Assembly: GCA_002197995.1 (NCBI GenBank)
Contig: NGZR01000001.1
Coordinates: forward strand, 5,394,001-5,458,000
Length of the DNA: 64,000 nt
From: Gaeumannomyces sp. JS-464
Lineage: Eukaryota > Ascomycota > Sordariomycetes > Magnaporthales > Magnaporthaceae
Direction of reading: 5' to 3'
Shown here: in pieces, positions 10,335 to 22,171 of the stretch
Position numbering within the stretch: the stretch's first letter is position 1
Layout of the letters: each line of letters starts with the position of its first letter
Program-made: the position numbers and the translations under genes
The notes under the pieces: generated by a model
Told to the model about the DNA's origin: nothing
Seen by the model: the letters and a program-made list of their open reading frames with translations, nothing else
The model's database searches: none

Positions 10335-12803
10335 TCACTTCTCAACGGCCCGGGAGACCATGGTGATGCGGCCCTCAAGCCGGGGCGCGATGGCCTGCGT
10401 CCACTTGACGGCCAGGTCGTCGGCGTGGACCTCGTCGCACGCGCCCGACTGCACGGCGGCCCTGCGGCACCACTTTGCAAAGAAGCGGCGCATGATGCGC
10501 AGCTCCCTGTCGAGCCGCTCGAGCTCGTCCTGGTCCGGGGTCGGGGACGCGCCGTCCACGACGCGCTCGTCAAAGGGGCCGACGCTGGCCCGGCGCGCGC
10601 GCAGCTTCTTGGCCGTCCACGCGTCCCAGCTCGTAGCCACGGCGTCGTGGTCCGCCCGCGGCGCCGGGAGCGTCGGGATCGGGAACTCGGCCTGGCCTCC
10701 GCCGTCCTTGGCCGTCTCGAGCGGGCTCGGCGGGAGCACCGGGTGGTATTTGGTCACGTTTGTCTTGACCCGGCCCCAGTGCCGGTCGAGCGACTCGCTC
10801 CAGTTCTTCCAGCGGTCCAGGACCTTGAGCGACATGAAGTACTGCCTCAGCATCATGGAGATCAGGATGCCGTTCTCCTCGGAGACGATCTCCTCAGCGG
10901 TGCCGCCTGCCGACTTGACGAGAAGGCTCTTGTAGCCATCTTTGGAGAAGAAAAGGTCGAGTGGTCAGCAGGGAGATGTGCCATGTGCGCCGGCAGCCAA
11001 GATCAGGGGCAAAGCACGGAGGAGAAAATACCTTTGCCGCGGGCCATGTATCCTCGCGTAACAAGAACGTAAACTTTGTCCATATCCATAGGGTCGCCAC
11101 CGATGCTTGCAGAGACGATGCGAGATCTAGGCGCCTTGGAAGGGTCGAACGTGAACTTGATGTTGGAAACCTGCGGGAAGCGACCTGCAGCAGCGATCGT
11201 CAGTCATGCGCGCACAGGAGCCAAGGGAGAATCACGTTCCGCCATCAACATACCCTCTTGAGCAGGGTACAACGAGACGCCGCTCTCGAGCGCGTCCCAC
11301 AGATCCCGGCCGGTCACCCTGATGACGACGACTGGATCCTCAAACGGAAAGCAATCCGTAATGTCCTTCACCCTGATGGGCCCCGGCGGATAGACCTGAT
11401 CGCCGCGGATCGTACCCGCGGCCATGAGGGCGCAATCGGCCTGGTGGTGGTGGCGCATGATGTCGCAGATGAAGTTGCCCAGGTTGCTCTCGCGCATGCG
11501 CACCGTCGTGAAGCGCGCATCCAGCGGCGCGGCCGTGTAGCCGACGGGCTTCTCGAGGCTCTGCTTCAGCTTGGACGTCAGGTCCTCGATCAGCGCGACC
11601 GTCTCCGGGTGCGGCGGCACGGCCGAGATGGCGTCGCGCCGCACGATGTCGAGGTCCCACCCCTGACCGCCGGGCCGCCGCCGGGCCTCGATGTAGGACA
11701 GCTGCTTAAAATCGCTGCCAGAGCGCAAAATATGCGTGCCGTTGATCAGGCTGTGCGCGTAAAAGTGGTCGTGCCCGCCCAGGATCAGGTCGATGTCGCC
11801 GCCCAGGTTCTCGGCGAGCTTGTTGTCGTTGGGCTCGCGCATGTGCGTCAGCGCGATGACGATGTCGGCGCCCTCGGCCCGCAGCTGCGGCACCAGCTCC
11901 CGGGCCGTCTCGGTGGCCGACTTGTAGATCAGGTCCGGCGGCAGCGAGTTGACCGTCTCGAGCCACTCGCGCTCGCCGAGCCCGAGGAGGCCGACCTTGA
12001 TGCCGTTCGAGGTGGTGATCATGTGCTTGCGCTTAGCGTTGCCGATGGGCACGTCCTCGCCGAGGGCCGGGTCGAGCACATTGGCCAGCAGCCAGGGGAA
12101 TTGCACTTGTTAGCCAGGTAGCGGAATTGGCGCACACCGAAGTCTAGGTCATGATTCTGGAGTTTCGTCCGTCTATGAGCTTTATGTCCGTACAAAAGGG
12201 GCGCGGGATCAGTGACACCGCGAGGCGGCCCCTGACCAGGACCAAGGGGATAGATCGATCGTATGCAACAGAAGGGAGGAGAGAGGGAGAAAGATCCATT
12301 GGCCGGCGCGTCACGTAGGACTTCACACAGGAAGTCGACAGTTCACCCACCCCTATGCACGAACAGTCCGTCCCGATTGCGTTCAAAATGGGGACCATGT
12401 GACTTCCTACCACGCGTGTTAGTGTGATGTGCGCGACGAATCACAAGCCGAAAAAAAAGGCAAAGCCGTGAGGACGACAAGCAAATCAAAGGCCCCAAAC
12501 ACGCAAAGACCTGCCTTTCGTAATGGAGCTCTCCAGACTCGGGTTGAAGACATCGCCTGAAAAGAAGGACAGGAGCTCCGGCTGGCCTTGGTACCTCTGG
12601 TGGGAGCGGTACTCGTCCACAAGCGTCAGGAAGCGGGCGGCGCCGCCAACCGGCTCCGCTGACGATGGGTCGAGGTGGTAAACGTCATTGTAGTGTAAAA
12701 TTCGGAGATCAGGGGGCGTCGATGTGTCCCGCCCAGAGGCGTACGTTACGGACTGCGAGTCCTTCTCGACCGTGAGCTTGCTCTTTGACTTTGACGGAGA
12801 CAT
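10335..12803 (-). CDS. 5'-nucleotidase-type metallophosphoesterase
   Basis: Predicted two-domain metal-dependent phosphoesterase (calcineurin-like N-terminal domain plus 5'-nucleotidase C-terminal domain). Exons on the minus strand: 12803-12511, 12402-12351, 12156-11254, 11184-11032 and 10939-10335. Metal-site motifs in order: LHYNDVYH, SGDVFNPSL, IGNHDLDFG (formed across the second intron), ALTHMR and GGHDHF. ESNLGNFICD lies at the start of the substrate domain. The C-terminal 200 residues are charged and helical-looking, beyond the usual family end. No signal peptide is visible (MSPSKSKSKLT), so a cytosolic enzyme is likely. One T is missing in coding sense near 12099-12102 (NKCNFPWLL is broken); adding it makes the exon sum 2007 nt, 668 residues. 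Substrate cannot be told from sequence. Confidence 0.85.
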
Positions 12804-13764
12804 CTGATCTGACCCCCTATCTAGAAAAGAACAGAATGCTACCCAGGTAGGTAGGGCAGAGGTTAAGTATGTTTTATGCGAAACCCTGGGGCAGTGCGAC
12901 GTCGGGATGTCGCAGAATGACGTCGGGCTTTCGTTTGTCGGCGTCCAGGATGGTTTCTGTTTACTTTGCAGTATATATACTCAGACGAGGCCCCGCCTGA
13001 CAACAGCATCCTAGCCACTAGAGTTGGCCCATCGAGCGCGAATCATCCACCATCTCTCGACCGCCCTGTGCTGATTACGTCGCGCCAGATCGCGTCAGTG
13101 GCTGCCTCTGAAAGCACTGGAGGGGTTGTCGAGTTGCACCAGACATCCATGCGTGGACGACATGCGCGGGGTAGCTCGATCCCGTGCGGGCCCGTCTCTC
13201 GCAGCTCGCTAGGTGGGCAGCTTGCCAGGGGCAGCGGTCGACGAGATCACGTGGCGGAATATCGCGAAGGCCCCTTTTCGCGAGGTTTTGTGAAATCGGG
13301 CGTTTACACGACACCATCGAGTTCGGTTTATACCCCTTGTGCATGAGTGAAGATAGCTCCAGAATTCTCTCGAACTGTCTCTCGTTAGCTGCTTGTCCAC
13401 GGAAAGGCGTGAAGGAAGCGTCGGCGCCCTTCTCTCAACATGTGTCGGTGGATTGGTGGGGTTTGTGATGCAGGCACGAATCAGGCCCCAGGGGATGGAA
13501 GGTCCAACTTGGATAGAGTGGCTCAAAACTCTCTAGATCGCGCAGAGTCGCGAGAGCTGTTCACTTTATAAACCTGAAGCCCGCCGCCTGCACTGCTCAA
13601 GTCTTGCAAACCTATCCCTGGTATCATTCATTACCTCTTTCTGGGTACCCCTCTGCCAAGTTCCCAGTATTCGCCCTCGCCACGACCCGCAGTTCCAGCG
13701 AAACACCTTATTCGCGTCCTTAGACACATAATCAAGCTACACAAGCTCCTTAAACAGGCTCAAC
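12804..13764. other. Divergent promoter region
   Basis: Shared 961-bp region between the minus-strand nucleotidase gene and the plus-strand GNAT gene. A TATATATA-type element lies near 12971-12978 and TTTATAAA at about 13565-13572, the latter about 190 bp upstream of the GNAT start and followed by pyrimidine-rich leader sequence. No protein gene seen inside. Confidence 0.5.
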
Positions 13765-14381
13765 ATGGCTACCATTCGTCACGCGAAGAGGGAGGGTATG
13801 TCTTATCACCAAGACGTTCGGATCACTCAGACCAGTAGTGTGTCTTCTAACGTGCCTCGTCAGACATTCCCGCCATCCTCCGTCTCATCCGAGAACTAGC
13901 AGATTACGAGCACGCCCTTGACAGCGTCCAGGCGACCGAAGAAACCCTCATTGGCACCATCGCGCTGGCGACGTCGGACGGTCAAAAGTCCGAAGCTGGC
14001 CTGCCCAACACCGAGCCCATCTCCCCGGAGAAGCCAGCCCGGTGTCTCGTCCTTTTCAACGAGCAGGGCCAAGTAGCTGGCATGGCCTTGTATTTCTACA
14101 ACTACAGCACCTGGCGCGCGCGGCCGGGCATCTACCTCGAAGACCTCTATGTGCGTGAGGCGGAGCGGGGGAAGGGGTTCGGAAGGAGGCTTCTAGTTGA
14201 GCTAGCCAAAGAGGCGGTCGCCATGAAGGCCGGGCGTCTCGACTGGAGTGTGCTCAAGTGGAACGAGCCGAGCATCCAGTTCTACGAATCTCCAGCGATC
14301 GGAGCAACGAGGATGAGTGAATGGGTCGGAATGCGTGTCGAAGGCGAAGGCTTGGTCAAGCTCGCAACCTCCTTGGACTGA
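13765..14381 (+). CDS. GNAT-family N-acetyltransferase (spermidine/spermine or thialysine acetyltransferase-like)
   Basis: Transfers an acetyl group from acetyl-CoA to an amine, probably a small polyamine-like substrate. Two exons (13765-13795 and 13864-14381) give 549 nt, 182 residues, intact. The first exon encodes only MATIRHAKREG before a GTATGT donor. The GNAT core shows the beta-4 strand YLEDLYVREAERGKGFGRRLL, whose RGKGFG is the acetyl-CoA pyrophosphate loop, followed by LDWSVLKWNEPSIQFYE and a conserved-looking EWVGMRVEGE close to the end. This order matches the diamine acetyltransferase subgroup rather than Rim1-type enzymes. Cytosolic, no signal peptide. Its stop lies close to the 3' end of the convergent LYR gene. 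Confidence 0.85.
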
Positions 14382-14600
14382 GTGTGTTTCGTTAGGCGTC
14401 AAGGTATATCGGAGCGACGAATTGGGAAAACAATCCCGGGGGTGTGGGTATCATTTCATTTTGGCATGCAGGCAGCGAAAAGAGCCAAAGCGGAAAGGTG
14501 GAGGATGGAGAGAGAAAGAGGGAATAGGAAGAGTACCTATCCAGTGCCTGTGGCATGGATCGCTGGTATGATGAGTAGAGAGACGAATTTGTGTATAAGC

Positions 14601-15749
14601 TCACGCCGGCTTCGTCGGAACACCCTTGTGATCGACGCCTTGGAATATCAGGGCGTAAGAAGCTGAAAATATGTCTCTTGGCTGGGAGCTCTCCGTAGCG
14701 CAAGGTCCATTTGTCCGGCGACTGCGGATTTGTCTCCATCAGGGGTGACTCCTGCCACACTTGGAGGTAGAGGCGCTTCATGGCACGGGCACTCAGCCCG
14801 GGACCGCCTTGTCCATGCGACACAGCTCTGGTGCCGTTGGCGTGGCCAAACTCGTCGTTTTGCTGCGGGATTCCGCTAAGAAGAACTTGCTTGCGTGACG
14901 ACTTTCGGTCCACCCACATTGTGGGCTTGAGCAGGTAGGCTTCCATATCCCAGGCCTGGATCGCCAAGTGTTGCTTGTCGCTCTCCGCCGCCAAGCCCTG
15001 GGCCACAGGCCGCCTGGGGACGATATTCCAGCCCGACTCTATTGTGCCCGTGGCAAGAGCCTTGAGGAGTTCCCATTCGGCCGCGGGCAAGGGAGGCAGC
15101 GCCCTTTCGGCCATCTGAACCCACCACTTCTTCATTTTGGTCCTGGCCGGCTTTGCTGCGAATGGTCGACCCCATGCGTTCTCTCTGGCACCTTTACTCG
15201 TGGGTCCAGTTTGTCCGTGCTGATCGTCCGCCTGGTGATGCCGGGCGCCTGGGCCTGGCACCTCAGCAGCCGCAGGAGTTTCTCCGTGTCCCACTTGTCC
15301 AACCAGTCCGGCGCGGGCAGGGCACCGTACCCCTTGCCCCCCGAATTCTGCCCAGGAGCAGGGGAAGTAGTAGGTGTTGGCGTGTGGCGCTCGCGGACGA
15401 AGGCATCGAAGTCTGCACCATCTTCAGGGGGTTCGGCGTCGCGGGGCTTGAGCTGGAGGAATTCGGAGAGCAGCTGGCGCCTGCGGAAGCCGCGCCGTCC
15501 AAAGGCAAGACCAGCTAGGTGCAGCAGACGGCTGGTGTCGCCAGACACGGCTGCGCGCACCGTGCGCAGCTTGCTTTCGGCTTTTCGGAGTCGTGGGCCG
15601 GGGTCCTTGTCATTGCGGTGGCGGCGGAACATGAGCCTGATTCGATCAACCAAGCAGGGCTGGATCACCAGCGGTAGGTAGCCGACTTCGCGGAGGAGGT
15701 GGCGGTAGAGGTGTAAGGGCGTCGTCGGGCCAGGAAGTTGGAGCGGCAT
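14601..15749 (-). CDS. LYR-motif (Cup1-like) protein, probably mitochondrial; frameshifted
   Basis: Begins MPLQLPGPTTPLHLYRHLLR, placing the L-Y-R tripeptide near residue 15 as in LYR/complex-I assembly-type proteins. A basic helical region (RIRLMFRRHRNDKD), RRQLLSEFLQLKPRDAEPP and a Pro/Thr-rich linker follow. The frame then breaks near 15170-15178 (one base lost), restoring a WGRPFAAKPARTKMKKWW segment and a C-terminal region with MKRLYLQVWQESPLME. The end is uncertain: the restored frame stays open to 14392, whereas another frame gives a family-like ending (FQGVDHKGVPTKPA, stop at 14601), which I chose. LYR proteins usually bind acyl-ACP and help mitochondrial Fe-S or respiratory-complex assembly; the Cup1-like assignment is from general resemblance. 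Its 5' end faces the Mbp1-like gene across a 1-kb region. Confidence 0.6.
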
Positions 15750-16753
15750 GGTGCACGGAGGGTGGCCGATTCGGGGCCTCCGTGCCCGGGAACGGCCTAA
15801 GGCGGGGATAAAGGAAGAGGCCGGGATCGGATCGCCTCAGCCACGAATGTTCAAGCCCATTGCAAGAATAGGCGTAGAACAGGAACGAGATTGGTTTACG
15901 GCGGCATGAAACGGAGGGAGGGTTACAGGGACGGGAATGTGAAGATCGCGGACCGGGGGAAATCCAATGCCGTCAACGCAGCTCAAGACGTCATCTGTCG
16001 TAACGGCTGAGCAAGGAATTGAAAGAGAAAAAAAAGTCGAGTTGCTGCGGCTGACGGCCCGTGCATGGACCAATTACGAACATAACTGTCATGGCCCAGC
16101 CGGGATCATGATTAATTCGCTCGGCGCAAGCTTCAAGCGCTGCAGTTCGGGCCGCTTCTTTTCTCCTTCTCTTTTTCTTCCCCTCCCTTCGAGGTCCTTC
16201 CTTTCCTACTGGCCCTTCCGGTCTTCGATTCCGTCACCGAGATCCAATCCCGTCCTGCTTCCCCTCTTTCTGGTGTCTCCAATTAGCACTGAGCTTGTGC
16301 GTAGAGGTGGCCCAAGCTTCCATCGTGCAGGGCTGTGTGGTGGGCTGAACCGGTCGCTGTGGTCCAGTGGAATTAGCAGCTGATTGCCGAGCCAAAACCA
16401 TCGAGGATTGAGCGTTGCACGGGCGTCTGGGAGGGCACACACGGTCACGCGTCCCCGCTGGGTCCAGTCACGAAACAGACACGTCCAGCACGCATCGACT
16501 TTAAGTGATTTGGCCGCACCCGCCCTTTTTGCCAACCCTGCTTCGCAGCGCGCGCCCAAGACACTTCCATTATAGCCAGCCAGATCCTGTCGGCGGCATG
16601 CCCAGCCAGCCTGGCACTTGCTCATCTTGCTGCTCCAACCTGCCGTGCTCGTGTCTTCAAGCGCGATTAGTCCAAGAAAGCCACTCGCCGCATCTCGCTT
16701 AGCTTTTTCTAGCCGCCGAGACCCAGCGCACTGCTCTTTTTGTTCCGTCGCTG
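15750..16753. other. Divergent promoter between LYR gene and Mbp1-like gene
   Basis: About 1 kb of non-coding sequence with strong pyrimidine tracts on the plus strand (16150-16210), typical of a fungal 5' leader for the rightward gene. It contains an ACGCGT element at 16447-16452. No protein or RNA gene is supported. Confidence 0.55.
16447..16452. promoter_or_regulatory. MCB-like element (ACGCGT) upstream of the Mbp1-like gene
   Basis: ACGCGT is the core site recognised by MBF-type APSES factors. It sits about 300 bp upstream of the start codon of just such a factor. In GC-rich DNA this hexamer is common (others occur at, for example, 2340, 5950 and 12411), so regulation is a guess. Confidence 0.25.
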
Positions 16754-19746
16754 ATGGCTTCGACGACCGTGACCGCTGCCGCATCACCCCTGCCCCCCTC
16801 GCACCCCGGCAATCTCCATTCGCATCCACCGCATCCACACCGCGCGTCTTTTTCCGCTGGCCCCAATCCCGGCCTCGCCCCGACCCCGACTCCTCCGCTC
16901 CAGCAGCGCCAGTCCAGCGTCTTCTCCCTGCCGTCGACGGCCTCGTTCGACCAGCCGAAAAATGACATGCTAGCCCCCAATTCCCAAACCAGTTCGGGCT
17001 CCCAGCAGCCGACCCAGCTGCCGCCCGCCTCATCCCAGCAGTCCTTCACCATGAGCCAGTCGCAGTCTCAGTCGCAGCCACAGTCACAATCGCAACAGCA
17101 AACCAGCCTGGCCGCCTCATCCTTCCGTCACTTCTCGGACCAAGCTACCAAACGAAACGATGATCTCCCAAAAATATATACGGTACGCTCTCATACCCTG
17201 GGTCCCGATTGGCCTCGGGTCGTGGCACCACTCCCGTCTGCTTTCGCGACTTTCGAAATTTTTGTCCGAGGAATCCCATAATTGAGCTGACTTTGGTTTA
17301 TCCCTTTCTATAGGCCGTCTACTCCGGCGTCGATGTGTACGAAATGGAGGTCAATGACGTCGCCGTCATGAGGAGGAGAAACGACTCGTGGCTCAATGCG
17401 ACACAGATTCTCAAGGTTGCCGGTGTCGACAAGGGGAAACGCACAAAGATCCTCGAGAAGGAGATCCAGACGGGCGAACACGAGAAGGTTCAAGGCGGCT
17501 ACGGAAAGTATCAAGGCACATGGATCAGGTTCGAGAAGGCCGTCGAGGTCTGCCGCCAGTATGGTGTGGAGGATCTTTTGCGCCCTCTGCTCACCTACGA
17601 CATGGGGCAGGATGGTGGTGTGGCTGGCCGCGGTGACCTCAACACGCCAACCAAGGAGCAAGCGATGGCCGCCCAGCGCAAGAGGCTGTATAACGCCGGT
17701 GCTGATAGGAACGGCAACGGCGGTGGTACCTTCTTCAGAACATCTCAAGCAACAGCCCAGTGCATTGCTGGATCGTAAAAGCAAGATTCGACTCTCTGCC
17801 CGCGCAATCGAAATGTCTGGCACGAGCGCCGAGCTTCAACCGCCAGTCATCTATGCAAAGCATTGATGACTTTCCAGCCAACTCCCAGGGCAGCAACTAC
17901 CAAGACAGCTTCCCCGCCCAGGACGCCATGTCCTTCTCGGCCGGCAGTGGCCCGCAACCCGTCAATGGCAACGGCACCGAGCCGCCACGGAAACGCCAGC
18001 GGGTCGATATGACGCCAGCGACGAGCTTCGGTCAGCTGCCCAACAGCCAGATGTCGGCATATGCCGAGACGTTCCCTGGGTCTCCAACAGAGCCAAACGA
18101 TTCCTTCATCTACAACCAGCACGCCGATGCAGCCAACAGGGCGGCAGACCAGCACGACTCGTACACCCCGCTTCCACCACTTCCATACGAGGGATCTCCC
18201 GAGGCAGAGAACAAACGGAGCATGTTGATGAGCCTGTTTATGGAAGACGGCTCTGACCAGTCGCGGCAGGAACTTCTGAGGTCCATGAGCCCTCGTGATC
18301 TGGACATGCCTATTGATCCTCAGAGCCATACAGCCCTGCACTGGGCCGCAACGCTGTCACGAATGGCACTACTCCGGGCGCTTGTGGCCTCCGGCGCGAA
18401 CCCTTTCCGTGTAAACGCCTCCGGAGAGACAGCCCTCATGCGAGCCTGCATCGTCACCAACTCACACGACCACAACACAATGCCCGAGCTGCTTGATATT
18501 CTCGGAGGGACGATTGAGGTGCAGGACAATAAGGGCCGCACCGTGCTTCACCACATTGCTCTCACCAGTGCTGTCAAGGGCCGCAGCGCCGCAAGCCGGT
18601 ACTACCTGCAATGTCTACTGGAATGGGTTGTCAGGCAGGGCGCAAGCACTCAGGGCCAGGGCGCTGGCAGTCAACCAAACAGCCAAAACGGGCAGGTGAA
18701 CGGTGGCAGTAATCCGCCATCATCGCAGTCGCAACAGAATCCTACCAGGCTTGGCCTGGCGCGTTTCATGAGCGAGATGTTGAACGCCCAAGATAATGCT
18801 GGTGACACAGCGCTTAACATCGCCGCGCGCATTGGCAACCGGAGTATCATATCGCAGCTCTTGGAAGTGTGCGCGAGTCCGAACGTCGCCAACCGCGCAG
18901 GGTTGAGGCCATTAGACTTCGGTATTGGTCTCGATTCGGCAGTCGACGCTGTGAATGGGGAAGTGGGGGATGTGGAAAAGACCGAAATCCCTGGCAGCAG
19001 CCAGAAGAGTCGGGAGAGCAGCGATGACATTGTTACGTGTATGCTTGCACTTCTTTTACCCAGCCATTTATCTTGTGTTCCCCCGTGCTGACATTCTCCT
19101 TATAGCCATCACCCACCTCCTCACCGAGACTTCGACGAGCTTCCAGCTGGAGATGAAAACGAAACAGATGTCTCTCGACGACCTACACAGCACACTCCGT
19201 TCGACAACCGCACAACTCACCGAGGCACGCAAGCGATTAGAGGGCCTACAGGCCAAGTTGAAGCAGCAGCAGTTGGCACGTCAGAAAGTGACGAATCTGA
19301 ACCGGGCACACGACCAAGAGCAGTACAGGCTCATGCAACTTCAGCAGACCCACGGCCGCCGAGACATGTCAGCATCCAACGGCTGGGAGGCCGAGTCTAA
19401 CACACTACTGGCCGCCATCGACGCAACAGCAAATGGCGAGGACGGGGCGAATGGTGACGCTTCAGAGTCACACCTTCCATCGGCGTCCTTGCTAAGAGCG
19501 CGCGTCAACGCGGTACGGTCGCAGACCAATGATACAAAACAGGCCGTCGCAGCGCTGAAGGGAAGAAGCAGGGAAGTCGAGCAAAAATACCGACACCTGG
19601 TTGCACTAGCAGCAAAATGCGACGACAGCGAGGTAGATCCGCACCTCGATGGGCTGATGCGGGCCGTCGAGAGCGAGAAGGGAGAACTAGAGATTGGTCG
19701 TGTTAGGAGATTCCTGGGCGGTGTTGAAGGAGTCGTTGTAAGTTGA
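16754..19746 (+). CDS. mbp1-like: Mbp1/Res-like APSES transcription factor with ankyrin repeats (MBF subunit)
   Basis: DNA-binding subunit of the G1/S regulator MBF. Exons 16754-17182, 17314-19038 and 19106-19746. The N-terminus is a long Ser/Pro/Gln-rich region ending in SQSQSQ repeats. The APSES/KilA-N domain begins right after intron 1 (AVYSGVDVYEMEV, RRRNDSWLNATQILKVAG, KGKRTKILEKEIQ, GGYGKYQGTWI). Ankyrin repeats follow (HTALHWAATL, GETALMRACI, KGRTVLHHIAL, GDTALNIAARIGN), then a coiled-coil region after intron 2 (LHSTLRSTTAQLTEARKRLEGLQAKLKQ is its span) where Swi6/Cdc10-type partners dimerise. One C appears lost at 17735-17737, just after the DNA-binding domain; with it the exons total 2796 nt, 931 residues. 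The last codons read GTAAGTTGA, so a further 3' intron cannot be excluded. Confidence 0.88.
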
Positions 19747-20148
19747 GCCTTGGGGATTTCTCGGATGTGGCTTGTAGCTGCTGGTTTTTGTGGTGGATCT
19801 GTCGGGCGGGAATATTGCGATCGATGCAGTCGGTGGGAATTATCTGGTCATCGAGGCAGTCTGTGCCTCGGAAATCCTGCCCTTTCGGGTTATACGGTTC
19901 TTTTGTCTGGTCGGATACATATGGGTATAGCATGGTTTGCATGCATTTCTACACTGCACTGGTCCGTTTGGATAGGTGGTAATCACGACACGCATACTGG
20001 TTCAGTGGTACTATCTTGTGGCAACGGCTTCGCCGCTCGCCGGCCTTGTCTTTTTCCAGGAGAGCCTGATGCCAGTATTTATGGTGCAAGTCCACTCCCT
20101 GGCTGGGAAGCTGCAGGATACCACGCCACCTTGCGGCCTATCGAAGCA
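19747..20148. other. Convergent 3' intergenic region
   Basis: Short region between the Mbp1-like gene and the minus-strand siroheme synthase gene. It is relatively AT-rich and shows no coding signal beyond short chance frames. Confidence 0.5.
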
Positions 20149-21050
20149 TCATATCTGAAGCTTCGACTCCATATCCTCAGCGACGTGGTTGGCGGCGGAG
20201 GGTGGAGGGTCATTCGCCGTCCGGGGAACACCCGGCTGATCGGCCTCATCCCTCATCGAGCGCAATTCATCCAGTGTGGGCACGGCGCCAGCGGCGTAAA
20301 AGGTCAAGAGATTCTCCATGTCCTCCTCGGTCAGGCCGCACAGATCCTCGAAGGAGAAGGCGTCGCTGACCTTGATCATCCAGCGCATCCTCTTGGGCCC
20401 CTCCTCGACGTCGGGCGCGATCCTCCTCAGGCGCGCCCTCAGCTGGCCCACGCTCTCGACGGCGCGCCCCGCGTTGGGCGGCAGCCCCGCGGCGATGTGC
20501 CTGCGGATCTGGTTGGCCAGCCTGGGGCCTTTACCGTTGGTGCTGACCATGATCTGCAAGGGCCCGTCGCGGTGGACGCTGCCAAAGTAGAAGTCGCACT
20601 CGGGGGGCACGTCGGCGATGTTTGCGGGGATGCGGCGGTCCCGGCACAGGCGCCAGATCTCGGACGAGGCGGCCGGGTCGTCGATGGCGACCAGGACCAT
20701 GGCGATGGCCGGGTCGTCGAGGTCGCGCGGCTCGAAGGCGCGGTCGACGTGGGCGACCTGCCCGCGCGCGATGCGGTGCGCCACCTCAGGGTTCAGGCCG
20801 TTGGACGAGGGGCTGACGACGGTGACGACGGCGTCGGCGTTGAGGAGGTGGAGGATGCGGCCGGCTGCGACCTGAGATGTGTGCGCCCTGTGTAATCAGT
20901 GGGCTGCAATCGGGCTTTGGAACCGGGAGGGGACAGCCATCGTACCTCTCCGCCGCCAACGACGAGCGCCTTCTTGCCCCTAATCTGCCATGCCAGGATC
21001 AGACTCCCGCCGCCCTGGACCTCGGGAAAATCGCTGGGCTTCTCGCTCAT
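20149..21050 (-). CDS. met8: Siroheme synthase, precorrin-2 dehydrogenase/sirohydrochlorin ferrochelatase (Met8-like)
   Basis: Catalyses the NAD-dependent oxidation of precorrin-2 and Fe2+ insertion to make siroheme, the cofactor of sulfite and nitrite reductases. Two exons, 21050-20946 and 20871-20149, total 828 nt, 275 residues, intact. The Rossmann motif VVGGGEVAAGRI is formed exactly across the intron. Downstream are AIDDPAASSEIWRLCRDRRIPANIADVPPECDFYFGS-type strand/helix elements (a span including the conserved N-x-A-D and CDFYFG parts), the STNGKGPRLANQIRRHI segment, and the C-terminal helical ferrochelatase-like half with MRWMIKVSDAFSFEDLCGL. Length matches yeast Met8p. Cytosolic, no signal peptide. 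Confidence 0.92.
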
Positions 21051-22171
21051 CGTGTCGCCGACTTCTTAATCTACAACTAGTATGGGAAGAGGAGCCATTG
21101 GGCGGGGCTGACAAAAAAAACCAGGAGCGGGTTTTTCCCACCGGTTCCTGTTCCGCCAGCTACCCGCGGAAATCGGGATCCCCGTTGACTGCGGCCATTG
21201 AAGAATGACGCAGTGATCGGAACTGTCACAACCCGTTTTGGTGGGGGTCACTTGCATCTGAACCTGCAGCGCCCCGCCAAGCCTGACAGCACTTTGTCGT
21301 GATTTCTGCAGGGCGGCGCAATCAGTGGGGCAGCTAACTTATACAGGCAAATGTGTCTTGTTCTTAAGACGTAATATTTCTGGAAACCAAGCCCGTGTGG
21401 GATGACATTTTGTTGTTGGCGAGGAGTGCGCGAGTTGGTCTTGTTGCTCGGATAACATGAGAGTAGCCGTTGGCGGTTGGTTCAGCTGTTTTGCTTTGCC
21501 CCATGTCATGCGAAGGACTCGACACAGCCTTAATCGAGCAATGGTAGGCTGAGAGAAGACATGAAGAATGGATGGATGCTACGATTTTACAAAAGTATCA
21601 AACTGGCGTTTTTGCTCAGATGTCATCTCCGTGATCTGCTGGCTGAACCATATTCCCGACTTCACTGCTCTCGCTTCCGAGGCGTGCGGGCCCGCGCGGC
21701 CAGTGGGGTATTTTCATGGGCATTCAAGCCAATCAACTGTCACGGATGGATCCGAGCCCAGGTCTCAACTCCGCCGACATGGATGTTGGAGGCAGGAGCG
21801 ATTGAAGGAGCACAAGCCATGATCCAAGCTCCCAGGCACCAGAGGTAACCGACCAAACGCCTTGCCGACCCGACCGGAGAAGGCGCGAACAAAACCACAA
21901 ACTTCCCAGCCCTCCACCAACTCGAGCCCCATCTGCGCTGAGTCCACCAATCGATCTACTGCCCAACAGAGAGCAGACTGTCCTCCGCCTCGACCATTCC
22001 GCCCGAACCGCCCGACCGATCGATCTTGCTGGCCTCCAGCTGACCCCGCCCCGTTCGCCAAGTACTCCCGCCGACGTTACCTCGGGCGCCGCCTGCCAGC
22101 ACGCGTAGACACCGCTTGCCCGGCGGTTTGCGCACCAGCCGCCAGCATCGCCTGCCTCCTCGTAGTGGCCG
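21051..22171. other. Divergent promoter region between met8 and FYVE gene
   Basis: About 1.1 kb between two divergently transcribed genes. The half near 22000 is C-rich and repeatedly open in several frames but with no recognisable protein; it is probably the 5' leader of the FYVE gene. No RNA gene or repeat seen. Confidence 0.5.
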
